From Bacteroidales bacterium (GTDB lineage: Bacteria > Bacteroidota > Bacteroidia > Bacteroidales > SMBSF77), in assembly GCA_021106655.1 (NCBI GenBank), contig JAIOTT010000152.1, positions 1 to 26,261 of the forward strand: 26,261 nucleotides of DNA, written 5' to 3'. The notes below the pieces were generated by a model, which worked only from the letters and a program-made list of their open reading frames with translations, did not search any database and was not told where the DNA came from. A program made the position numbers and the translations under genes. Of the stretch, positions 15,254 to 23,041 are shown piece after piece (position 1 is the stretch's first letter; every line of letters begins with the position of its first letter).

Positions 15254-16990
15254 ATGGAAGAAACAAGAATAGGTTTATATGTATGTTGGTGCGGTACAAA
15301 CATTGCCAAAATGGTAGATGTTGAAAACGTTGCCAAAGAAATGGAATCCATGCCTAATGTAGTTGTATCCAAGGACTATAAATATATGTGTTCAGATCCC
15401 GGGCAGGATTTAATAATAAAAGATATTAAAGAGCATAATCTAAATAGGGTAGTAGTTTCTGCTTGTTCACCAAGGATACATGAATTAACATTCAGAAAAG
15501 CCCTGGAAAATGCCGGATTGAATCCATATATGTTTGAAATGGCAAATATCAGGGAACATGATTCATGGGTACATACCGACAGGGAGGAAGCTACCAGAAA
15601 AGCCAAAACTCTTATTGCCGGGGCGTTAAATCGTGTCAGGTGGCATGAATCACTTGAAAAAAGAACTGTTGATATGAACCCTGCTACTTTAATAATTGGT
15701 GGAGGAATAGCAGGCATCTCAGCTGCCTTGGAAATAGCTGATTCTGGCAAAAAAGTATACCTGATTGAAAAATCAGATAAACTGGGTGGCCATTTGCTAA
15801 ATGTTGATCTTACATATCCTTATATGTACAGTGCACAGGAAATGATTAAACCGAAGATTGACAGGATTGAAAATAACCCTGATATTGATATTTTTCTTAA
15901 TACACAAATTGAAGATCTTACTGGTTATGTGGGTAACTTCCAAACAAAAATAAGCCAGGATGGTGCCGAGAAAGAACTGAAGTTTGGTAGCATCATTGTA
16001 GCAACAGGATTGAGAGCTTTTAACCCGGATTCTATTAAGGACTATGATTATGCTAATTTCCCGAATGTAATTACTTCAGTTGAATTTGAAGCAATGCTAA
16101 AAAGCGGAAAAATACTCACAAAGGAAGGTAAAGAGCCCAAAAATATTTCTATAATACATTGTGTTGGAAGTAGAAATCATGATTATCATGAATATTGCTC
16201 CCGTACCTGTTGTATGACCGCATTAAAGTATTCCAATCAAATACGTTCTGCATTGCCTGATTCGCATATTTATCATGCTTATGCTGATATGAGGGCATTT
16301 GGTAAAGGTTGTGAGGAGTTATATACCAAAACATCAGGAAAGGATGTCATATTTTTGATGTACGATCAAAAGAATGACCTTCCAAAGATCAAAAAAGCTA
16401 GTGTAAAAGATAAATGTGAAATGCTCATTGAGCTGAATGAGAAGCTTTCAGGTGAATCTGTTGAGGTAGCTGCTGATATGGTGATATTGATGGTCGCAAT
16501 GGAGTCTAATGATAATGCAAAAACACTTGGACAAACTGTTGGAGTTAGTTTGTGTGGTAATGAGTTTTATATTGAGAAACATCCCAAACTGGATCCTGTT
16601 GCAACAACTACTGATGGAGTATATGTTGTTGGCAGTTGTCAGTCACCAAAAGATATCCCTGATTCAGTATCACAGGCAAGGGCAGCCGCTGCAAGAATAT
16701 TAGCTAAAATAAATTATGGAACTGTCGAAGTTGAAGTTACAACTGCTGTTGTAAATGAAGAACTTTGTTGTGGCTGTCAGACCTGTGTTTGTGTGTGTCC
16801 TTACACTGCAATCAGCTATGATGAGGAAAAGAATGTATCTGTTGTAAATGAGGTTCTTTGTAAAGGATGTGGTACCTGTGGTTCTGCATGCCCAACAGGT
16901 GCTATTAAATGCAGGCATTATACTGATCAGCAGATATTGTCGCAAATTGAAGGATTATTATCAAAGTCATTAGAATTACAGGAGGTATAA
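15254..16990 (+). CDS. hdrA: Second HdrA-like flavoprotein (QmoB-like)
   Basis: A 578-residue HdrA homologue complementary to the first. Its N-terminal domain is intact: CWCGTNI (C11, C13), MCSDPGQD (C46), SACSPR (C71), then MANIREHDSWVH. FAD motif GGGIAG is at 149-154. The CxxC of the HdrA cluster is lost (the matching segment reads LTYPYMYSAQEMIKPK), and there is no inserted ferredoxin domain. A C-terminal two-cluster ferredoxin domain is present (C505/508/511/515 and C536/539/542/546). QmoB has a similar core followed by an MvhD domain; here mvhD is a separate gene one base downstream. A strong Shine-Dalgarno (AAAGGAGG) precedes the ATG. Confidence 0.88.
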   Translation: MEETRIGLYVCWCGTNIAKMVDVENVAKEMESMPNVVVSKDYKYMCSDPGQDLIIKDIKEHNLNRVVVSACSPRIHELTFRKALENAGLNPYMFEMANIREHDSWVHTDREEATRKAKTLIAGALNRVRWHESLEKRTVDMNPATLIIGGGIAGISAALEIADSGKKVYLIEKSDKLGGHLLNVDLTYPYMYSAQEMIKPKIDRIENNPDIDIFLNTQIEDLTGYVGNFQTKISQDGAEKELKFGSIIVATGLRAFNPDSIKDYDYANFPNVITSVEFEAMLKSGKILTKEGKEPKNISIIHCVGSRNHDYHEYCSRTCCMTALKYSNQIRSALPDSHIYHAYADMRAFGKGCEELYTKTSGKDVIFLMYDQKNDLPKIKKASVKDKCEMLIELNEKLSGESVEVAADMVILMVAMESNDNAKTLGQTVGVSLCGNEFYIEKHPKLDPVATTTDGVYVVGSCQSPKDIPDSVSQARAAAARILAKINYGTVEVEVTTAVVNEELCCGCQTCVCVCPYTAISYDEEKNVSVVNEVLCKGCGTCGSACPTGAIKCRHYTDQQILSQIEGLLSKSLELQEV

Positions 16991-16991
16991 T

Positions 16992-17417
16992 ATGAGTTTT
17001 CAACCAACAATTGTATCATTTTTATGTAACTGGTGTTCATACACCGGTGCTGATCTGGCCGGAACATCACGTATGAAGTATGCTTCAAATATCCGTATCA
17101 TCCGGGTAATGTGTTCAGGCAGAATAGAACCAACCTTTGTTCTGAAAGCATTTAGAGAAGGTGCAGATGGGGTATTGATCTGTGGCTGTCATCCGGGTGA
17201 TTGTCATTATCATGAAGGTAATTATAAATGCCTTAGAAGGTTCCATCTGTTGCAAAAATATATTAAACAAATGGGGATGGATGAGGATCGATTGCAATTG
17301 AAATGGATAAGTGCAAGTGAAGGTAAACAGTTTGCTGAATTAGCGGATAGTTTTACTGAAGAGATAAGGAATTTAGGTCCTTGTAAAGTGAAGGAAGTAA
17401 TGGAAACTTTAACCTAA
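16992..17417 (+). CDS. mvhD: MvhD-type [2Fe-2S] electron-transfer subunit
   Basis: A 141-residue MvhD/VhuD homologue, which carries electrons from the hydrogenase small subunit to HdrA. Signature motifs: FLCNWCSYTGADLAGTSR (C12, C15), VMCSGRIEP (C41) and ICGCHPGDCHY (C64, C66, C71). Length is normal. It starts one base after the hdrA stop, with AGGAGG as Shine-Dalgarno. Its place between the second HdrA and the hydrogenase subunits matches its role as the bridge; in QmoB the same domain is fused to the C-terminus of the HdrA part. Confidence 0.95.
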   Translation: MSFQPTIVSFLCNWCSYTGADLAGTSRMKYASNIRIIRVMCSGRIEPTFVLKAFREGADGVLICGCHPGDCHYHEGNYKCLRRFHLLQKYIKQMGMDEDRLQLKWISASEGKQFAELADSFTEEIRNLGPCKVKEVMETLT

Positions 17418-17432
17418 TACGGAGGCAAAGAA

Positions 17433-18413
17433 ATGGGAAATGAAGAAAAAAAACCAAAAATAAATTTAGCAATTTATTGGGGAGCTGCCTGTGGCGGATG
17501 TTGTGTTTCAGTCCTTGATGTCCACGAAAGTTTATTTGATGTCGTGGCAGCGGCTGATCTTGTTTTTTGGCCAATCGCATTGGATATTAAATATAAGGAC
17601 GTGGAAGCCATGCCGGATGGATTCATTGATGTTACTTTATTCAATGGTGCCGTCCGAAATAGTGAAAATGAATATATGGCAAAACTTCTGCGCAAGAAAA
17701 CCAAAATACTGGTGGCATATGGGTCTTGTTCTCATATGGGCGGTATTCCAGGGCTAGCAAACTTCTCTGATAAAGAATCTCTTCTACAGAGAGTGTTCGA
17801 TGACACTGAGTCAACAGAGAATCCGAAAAAAATCAGACCTCAAACTGAATACGAAGTAAAAGAAGGTGTTCTTGATTTACCGGAATTTTATAATGATGTT
17901 AAAACCCTGGATCAGGTTGTTAATGTAGATTATTATTTACCAGGCTGTCCACCTCAAACAGAAAGATTGGTAGAGGTGTTTATGGCTATTGTTACAGGTG
18001 CTGAGCTTCCACCTCCGGGCTCAGTAGTTGGAGCACTTGTTAAATCACAGTGTGACGAATGTGAGAGGAAAAAGTCAGATAATAAGAAGATAAATAAATT
18101 CTATCGCCCATGGGAAATTGAGGATGATGGAGAAACCTGCTTTTTGGAACAGGGAGTTATTTGTCTGGGCCCGGCTACCAGAGGTGGATGTGGTGTGAGA
18201 TGTATTAAAGGTAATGCCCCATGCAGAGGATGCTATGGGCCTCCTCCGGATGTTATTGACCCCGGAGCAAAAATGATGTCGGCTATCGCTACTATGATTG
18301 ATTCAGACGATCCTGAAGAAATTGCCGCTATTGTTGAACAAATAGATGATCCTGCCGGACTGTTTTACAGGTTTAGTTTACCATCTTCAATATTAAGGAG
18401 GACAATAAAATGA
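17433..18413 (+). CDS. mvhG: Group 3c [NiFe]-hydrogenase small subunit (MvhG-like)
   Basis: A 326-residue small subunit without twin-arginine signal, so cytoplasmic. The proximal [4Fe-4S] ligands are C20 and C23 (WGAACGGC), C99 (YGSCSHMGG) and C172 (LPGCPP). The C-terminal half has eight further cysteines (C207, C210, C236, C244, C253, C257, C264, C267; RGGCGVRCIKGNAPCRGCYGP), as expected for the medial and distal clusters of MvhG. It passes electrons from the nickel-iron site to MvhD. The stop overlaps the mvhA start (ATGA); GGAGG lies before its own ATG. Confidence 0.94.
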   Translation: MGNEEKKPKINLAIYWGAACGGCCVSVLDVHESLFDVVAAADLVFWPIALDIKYKDVEAMPDGFIDVTLFNGAVRNSENEYMAKLLRKKTKILVAYGSCSHMGGIPGLANFSDKESLLQRVFDDTESTENPKKIRPQTEYEVKEGVLDLPEFYNDVKTLDQVVNVDYYLPGCPPQTERLVEVFMAIVTGAELPPPGSVVGALVKSQCDECERKKSDNKKINKFYRPWEIEDDGETCFLEQGVICLGPATRGGCGVRCIKGNAPCRGCYGPPPDVIDPGAKMMSAIATMIDSDDPEEIAAIVEQIDDPAGLFYRFSLPSSILRRTIK

Positions 18414-19873
18414 AAAGAATTACAATAGATCCGATTACACGCTTAGAGGGACATGGGAGAATAGAAATATTTTTGAATGATGATGGAGATGTTGAAAATT
18501 TATATTTTCAGGTACCTGAGCTAAGAGGGTTTGAAAAATTTTGTGAAGGACGTCCTGTAGAGGAACTTTCACAAATAGTGACCAAAATATGCGGTGTTTG
18601 TCCGGGGTGTCATCATATGGGTGCAGGTAAGGCAGCAGATGCTGTATATGGAGTTACTCCACCACCAACAGCTCTGAAATTGAGAGAACTATTTTATATG
18701 GCTCATTTTGTTCATAGCCATATTGCCCATTTTTATGCTCTTGCCGCTCCTGATTTTGTAGTAGGCCCAAAGGCGCCCGCAGCAGAACGTAATATCCTCG
18801 GAGTTATTGGTAAAGTTGGTGTCGAAGTTGGTACTGAGGTTCTTAAACAAAGAAGAATTGCACAGGAGATACAGGCGCTGCTTGGTGGTCATCAAACTCA
18901 TGTGGTGATGAATATCCCGGGCGGAGTAAGAAAAGGACTTACTGAAGATGAAAGGAGAGATATTGTTGAAAAAGCAAAGGGCTTTATTGAATTTTCAAAG
19001 TTTTCATTGAATATATTTAATAATGTTGTCCTTTCTAATAATGAATACGTTGATATCATTCTTAAAGGACCTTATTCCCTGAACCTCTATTCAATGGGAC
19101 TTGTGGATGAAAATAATAAGGTGAACTTTTATGATGGTAAAGTACGCGTAGTTGATCAGGAAGGGAAGGAGCATTGTAAATATTCTCCTGAGGATTATAT
19201 GGAATATGTTGCAGAGCGAGTAGAACCATGGAGTTACCTTAAGTTCCCTTACTTAAAGAAAATTGGATGGAAGGGTTTTGTGGATGGAGTAGATTCCGGT
19301 GTTTATCATGCTACACCCTTGTCACGTTTGAATGCTTCTGATGGTATGGCAACACCACTTGCTCAGGTAGAATATGAAAAAATGTTTGAAATTCTGGGAG
19401 GAAAACCTGTGCATGCTACATTGGCAATGCACTGGGCAAGGCTCGTAGAGCTGCTTTATGCTTCAGAGAGACTCCTGGAATTGGCAGAAGATCCGGAAAT
19501 TACCGGGAGGGAACTTCGTGTGAAACTTGAAAATAAACCCACAGAAGGAGTCGGGATTGTTGAAGCACAGCGGGGAACATTAACACATCATTACTGGACC
19601 GACGAAAAAGGAATAGTTACTAAGGTTAATATTATTGTGGGCACAACTAACAATAATGCTGCAATATGTATGTCGCTTAAAAAAGCTGCCCAGGGTCTTA
19701 TCAAAAAAGGCGTGGATGTTGACGAAGGAATATTGAATATGATTGAAATGGGATTCCGTGCCTATGACCCATGTTTCTCTTGTGCAACTCATAACCTGCC
19801 TGGTAAAATGCCTTTGATAGTGAATTTTCGCGACCTGAATGGAGAAGTTATCAGATCAGTTAAACGCGATTAA
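18410..19873 (+). CDS. mvhA: Group 3c [NiFe]-hydrogenase large subunit (MvhA-like)
   Basis: A 487-residue catalytic subunit. The nickel-iron ligands are C61 and C64 (KICGVCPGCHHMG) and C455 and C458 (DPCFSCATH). After H461 there is a 26-residue tail starting NLPGKMPL, which a maturation protease should remove; the protease gene is next. Sequence and neighbours (MvhD, MvhG, HdrA) place it in group 3c, the methyl-viologen-reducing hydrogenases that feed HdrA. The full ligand set and intact tail suggest a functional enzyme whose precursor depends on Hyp maturation. Overlaps mvhG by 4 bases. Confidence 0.95.
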   Translation: MKRITIDPITRLEGHGRIEIFLNDDGDVENLYFQVPELRGFEKFCEGRPVEELSQIVTKICGVCPGCHHMGAGKAADAVYGVTPPPTALKLRELFYMAHFVHSHIAHFYALAAPDFVVGPKAPAAERNILGVIGKVGVEVGTEVLKQRRIAQEIQALLGGHQTHVVMNIPGGVRKGLTEDERRDIVEKAKGFIEFSKFSLNIFNNVVLSNNEYVDIILKGPYSLNLYSMGLVDENNKVNFYDGKVRVVDQEGKEHCKYSPEDYMEYVAERVEPWSYLKFPYLKKIGWKGFVDGVDSGVYHATPLSRLNASDGMATPLAQVEYEKMFEILGGKPVHATLAMHWARLVELLYASERLLELAEDPEITGRELRVKLENKPTEGVGIVEAQRGTLTHHYWTDEKGIVTKVNIIVGTTNNNAAICMSLKKAAQGLIKKGVDVDEGILNMIEMGFRAYDPCFSCATHNLPGKMPLIVNFRDLNGEVIRSVKRD

Positions 19874-19879
19874 ATAACT

Positions 19880-19933
19880 CTTCGACTTCGCTCAGAGTGA
19901 CTGTTGGTATTGTCAGGCTGAGCGGAGTCGAAG
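19880..19933. repeat. Palindromic intergenic repeat between mvhA and the protease gene
   Basis: CTTCGACTTCGCTCAG (19880-19895) is inverted at 19918-19933 with one G-T mismatch; inside, TGAC (19898-19901) and GTCA (19912-19915) can extend the stem. A half copy lies at 6009-6024. This resembles REP-like palindromes seen in many Bacteroidota intergenic regions (general knowledge). It may end or attenuate transcription after mvhA, or protect the operon mRNA. Confidence 0.75.
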
Positions 19934-19956
19934 TCTGTAACTCGTAATTTATAATT

Positions 19957-20442
19957 ATGTGTCAAGAAAAAATGCTGGTTCTTGGATTTGGAAATGAAGT
20001 GCTGACCGATGATGGAGTGGGAGTAAAGGTGGTTACGCATTTTAAAGAACTTAACGAGAATCCACAAATTGTTTATGAAACTTCATGGCTTGGTGGATTG
20101 GATATTTTAGACCATTTTATTGAGGATTATCAAACTGCAGTATTTATTGATGCATCCAAAACCGGAAATGTTGAGCCGGGAACAATTGAGCAATATGATT
20201 TGGATAACTTCAAAGAAACATTGCACCTTTCAAATTTTCATGATGCCAATTTTATTAATACAATAAAATTAGGCTCTAAACTTGGATTTAGAATTCCCGG
20301 TTCAATAATTATTATTTCAATTGAGATTGTTGAAGATGAACTTTTTGGGAATAATTTTTCAAAAGAGATTGAAGGTAAATATAAAGAAATACTAAAAACT
20401 ATTAACGCTATTGTACAAAGCCTTTCCAAAAAACCGGATTGA
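19957..20442 (+). CDS. [NiFe]-hydrogenase maturation endopeptidase (M52 family)
   Basis: A 161-residue protease that cuts the C-terminal tail from the large subunit after nickel insertion. It has the family signature LVLGFGNEVLTDDGVG and the three nickel-sensing residues expected from HybD: D19, D65 (VFIDA) and H95 (LSNFHDAN). The substrate is presumably MvhA just upstream (cut after H461). An alternative start at M6 (19972, MLVLGFGN) fits the family's short N-terminus better, but neither start has a clear Shine-Dalgarno. A palindromic repeat separates it from mvhA. Confidence 0.92.
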   Translation: MCQEKMLVLGFGNEVLTDDGVGVKVVTHFKELNENPQIVYETSWLGGLDILDHFIEDYQTAVFIDASKTGNVEPGTIEQYDLDNFKETLHLSNFHDANFINTIKLGSKLGFRIPGSIIIISIEIVEDELFGNNFSKEIEGKYKEILKTINAIVQSLSKKPD

Positions 20443-20718
20443 AATTAATTTGTTTGTTATTTTTTATTAATATTCTTGATATATAATTTAATTTTTCATA
20501 TATTGCAGCCATAAATTTAAACTAAGTTGAAAGATTGAGTCCACTCCGATAAATAAAAAATTACGAAAATGCCACAAAAACACAATCCCGATATTTATCA
20601 GGACACAAAACAATGATTGTTAGCTAGTAATTTTAGTGGGATTTTGAGCTTTTGTGATTTAGCGGCAAGAAAATGATTTTTCGGAGGAAACTCAGATTGC
20701 AATTCTTAAAATAAAAAT

Positions 20719-21207
20719 ATGACAAAATTATTCAATAAAAAGGGAATGATGCTTTTTCCTAATCCCTTACGCCAATCAAAGTTTTGCAAAAGCGAGAATG
20801 TAATAGTAGTTCAGCAATGCTATTGCCCTAACGGACATAACCTGATAAGCTCCAAAGCCATTTTTAATGGTTTTGATGGTATAATCATAAAAGTTAAGGA
20901 TGAAGAAAAGAAAGAGGAAGGTTTGGTTGCGTTAAGCCCTGTTTATGGTTATAAATCCCGTGTGTCATTGGATATTGATCTAGGGCAAGATATGATATGG
21001 CAAATGTATTGCCCTGAATGTGATGAGCCATTAGCTACTTATACTGATTGTTCATGTGGTGGTCAAATGGTTGTGATGTTTCTTGATAATAAATTTGAAT
21101 TTACAAATTGCATCGCACTTTGTAACAGGATTGGGTGTCAGAACGCCGGAATAAAATACGGTAATGAATTATTGACATGCTCAAGCCTTGAATTAGGTCC
21201 CAAATAA
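20719..21207 (+). CDS. Cysteine-rich protein of unknown function, zinc-ribbon-like
   Basis: Not recognised. It has 162 residues with 11 cysteines (23, 34, 36, 98, 101, 111, 113, 131, 135, 140, 154). Two groups look like zinc-ribbon knuckles: CYCPNGHNL (34-42) and CPECDEPL...CSCGG (98-115, C-x2-C-x9-C-x-C). No signal peptide or membrane helix. It follows the hydrogenase genes on the same strand after a 276-base gap, so a role in metal handling or maturation is possible (hypA and hypB are absent from the window), but it lacks the N-terminal MHE start of HypA. The gap contains a short palindrome (AACAATGATTGTT) and no clear promoter. Confidence 0.7.
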   Translation: MTKLFNKKGMMLFPNPLRQSKFCKSENVIVVQQCYCPNGHNLISSKAIFNGFDGIIIKVKDEEKKEEGLVALSPVYGYKSRVSLDIDLGQDMIWQMYCPECDEPLATYTDCSCGGQMVVMFLDNKFEFTNCIALCNRIGCQNAGIKYGNELLTCSSLELGPK

Positions 21208-21265
21208 TTATATAATTATTCAAATATACAATAAAGAAGTTTGGAGTTAAATTGCAGGTTTTACT

Positions 21266-21341
21266 ACTGACTGCCACTGCTACTGCCACTACTCTTCCAT
21301 CTTCAAATTATCTCATTTTTAAATTTTCAAATTATCTCATT
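21266..21341. repeat. Short tandem repeats downstream of the cysteine-rich gene
   Basis: A hexamer-like run of ACTGCC/ACTGCT/ACTACT (about 21266-21294) is followed by two copies of TTCAAATTATCTCATT (21302-21317 and 21326-21341). The second copy includes the stop codon of the convergent epimerase gene. They look like simple-sequence expansions. Confidence 0.6.
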
Positions 21342-22961
21342 ATCTTCAGTAAAATCCTGATGAAAAGCACTTAATTTTTTTATCAACTCTATATGTTTTT
21401 TATTGCTAAATAGAACCGGTGTGTCTGCGATTTTATATTGCGCTAGTTTTTGCTCCAGATTTTCATAAACATCTTCTATCCCATCAATTGCCAATTGCAT
21501 AGTAAGACTAATGTAATCGAAAATATCCTGTTTTTTGCCTTTAAATTCAGGCCTTTTATGTAGCTCTCCAGAAATTATCTTATCCATTGCAAAAAATACA
21601 TTTCTGATTTCATTTAACTCAAATCCCGCAGCAAACCTTTGTAAAGCTATATCATCAATATATTTAATAATCAGACTTCTATCACCACTTCGAACTGTTG
21701 CCATTAATAAATGGTATAAAGTGCTGAAATAATTCTGGAAGTCAATTATATCAAGTTCAATATAACTTTTGAACATATCAAGTCTCTCATTTGACCTGAT
21801 AAACAAAGCTATTTTTTTAAGGAAGTTTTCCTCTTCCTTGATCATGATTTCGTAAATTACCAGGTTAATACGTTGAGTTACTGATCTTAGTGCAACTTCA
21901 TTTTTCATATGCCAAACTGCAGGATGACTCTTCATCTTTTCAAGAAGAAATAGTGATCTTCGTAATATGCTGTATCGGGGAGTTGGTTCCCATTCAAGAA
22001 TCTTACGGGTATTGGAAGCATCGATTTCCAGCTTGAGATCAACATATTTTAACATCCAGAAACGCTCAAATGGTTTTGAAATAAGTTTGATTTCCCCCAA
22101 AAACTGCTTAATAATGAGCCCGGGAAAGGTAAATAGTTTTGGAATAAATATTGCTTTTCTTTTCTCTCCAAAATAATTTCGAGTAGCCATCTGGAACAAA
22201 TCTTTATGTGAAGTTGATCCATCCGGACTTGCACAATATATTCCAAAATCAGGTAAAGATTTTGTTTTGTTAATTACAGAAACGAGTAATTTACATAGGT
22301 CATGTATGTGAAGGTAAGTTATTGCGGACTCACCTTTGCCTCCAAGTATCCTGGAATCCCAATCCCTGGAAAGCCAGCAGGACAGGAATTTATATAATGG
22401 AGCATATTCACACCAGTCACTATATATTGCTGCTAACCTGACAACTGAACACTTAAAATATCTGGAATATTGTTTTGCAGCATTTTCTCCATGTTTTTTA
22501 CTTATTGCATATGAAAAGTTTGCGTTTGCAGAACTATTTTCATTAATAACTTTCCCTTTTAAATAAAAGTTAGTTACAGTTAAGGAACTTGCAAAAATAA
22601 AATGTTTTATTCCAATTAATCTGGCGAGTTTAAGGATATTATTTGTTCCATTAATATTAGTATGCTGATATTCCGGGTTTGGTTTATATTCGAAATCATA
22701 AAAAGCTGCAAAATGTATTAGATAATCAGCACCTCCTTTTCCCATAATATAACCCATCACTTCGTTGATCATTGACTTATTCCCAATATCCCACTGGACC
22801 CAATGAATATTTGGATGAAAGGGTACACCTGATTCTTTAATTGACCTCCTGGCTATAGCAATTACAGCATATTCATTCTTAATGTAATCAAGAAAATACT
22901 TGCCAATAAAGCCGGATGCTCCGGTAATTATAATAGTTGGTAATTTATTTTTCCTAAACAT
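21327..22961 (-). CDS. NAD-dependent epimerase/dehydratase (extended SDR) fused to an RsbRD-like helical domain
   Basis: With the ATG at 22959-22961 the protein has 544 residues. The N-terminal part (about 1-340) is an extended short-chain dehydrogenase: TGASGFIGKY for the dinucleotide, HFAAFYDF, and the YAISK active-site motif (YxxxK). Such enzymes act on nucleotide sugars or related substrates; the substrate cannot be told. The C-terminal 200 residues are helical and unlike an SDR; the segment around MATVRSGDRSLIIKYIDDIA and RFAAGFELNEIRNVFFAMDKI resembles the RsbRD N-terminal domain of stress-signalling proteins (tentative). The frame is open up to a TTG at 22985 inside the heptamer array, but the ATG nearer the Rossmann motif is preferred. 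Confidence 0.8.
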   Translation of the reverse strand: MFRKNKLPTIIITGASGFIGKYFLDYIKNEYAVIAIARRSIKESGVPFHPNIHWVQWDIGNKSMINEVMGYIMGKGGADYLIHFAAFYDFEYKPNPEYQHTNINGTNNILKLARLIGIKHFIFASSLTVTNFYLKGKVINENSSANANFSYAISKKHGENAAKQYSRYFKCSVVRLAAIYSDWCEYAPLYKFLSCWLSRDWDSRILGGKGESAITYLHIHDLCKLLVSVINKTKSLPDFGIYCASPDGSTSHKDLFQMATRNYFGEKRKAIFIPKLFTFPGLIIKQFLGEIKLISKPFERFWMLKYVDLKLEIDASNTRKILEWEPTPRYSILRRSLFLLEKMKSHPAVWHMKNEVALRSVTQRINLVIYEIMIKEEENFLKKIALFIRSNERLDMFKSYIELDIIDFQNYFSTLYHLLMATVRSGDRSLIIKYIDDIALQRFAAGFELNEIRNVFFAMDKIISGELHKRPEFKGKKQDIFDYISLTMQLAIDGIEDVYENLEQKLAQYKIADTPVLFSNKKHIELIKKLSAFHQDFTEDNEII

Positions 22962-22970
22962 CTTTTTTTT

Positions 22971-23040
22971 AGTATAAAGTATCAAGTATCAAGTATCAAG
23001 TATCAAGTATCAAGTATTGAGTATAAAGTATCAAGTATAA
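22971..23040. repeat. Heptanucleotide array, ten AGTATCA-type units
   Basis: Ten perfect-register 7-base units fill 22971-23040: six AGTATCA, three AGTATAA and one AGTATTG. Related AGTATC motifs end the 124-bp repeats (near 560-584 and 4991-5015). The array lies 10 bases before the epimerase ATG (minus strand), in its leader or promoter, and ends next to the stop of the membrane-protein gene. Seven-base slippage would change spacing and frame. Confidence 0.9.
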
Positions 23041-23041
23041 C

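Noticed and set aside
20719..21207. HypA or rubredoxin
   Set aside because: The N-terminal MHE of HypA is absent, and the cysteine spacing fits neither HypA's zinc site nor rubredoxin's CxxCG pair.
22962..22985. TTG start for the epimerase
   Set aside because: The eight extra codons come from the heptamer array and a run of lysine codons; the ATG at 22961 sits better before the Rossmann motif.
22971..23040. CRISPR array
   Set aside because: Units are 7 bases with no spacers, so this is a simple tandem repeat. The GAACAATN arrays were rejected for the same reason, and no cas gene is present.
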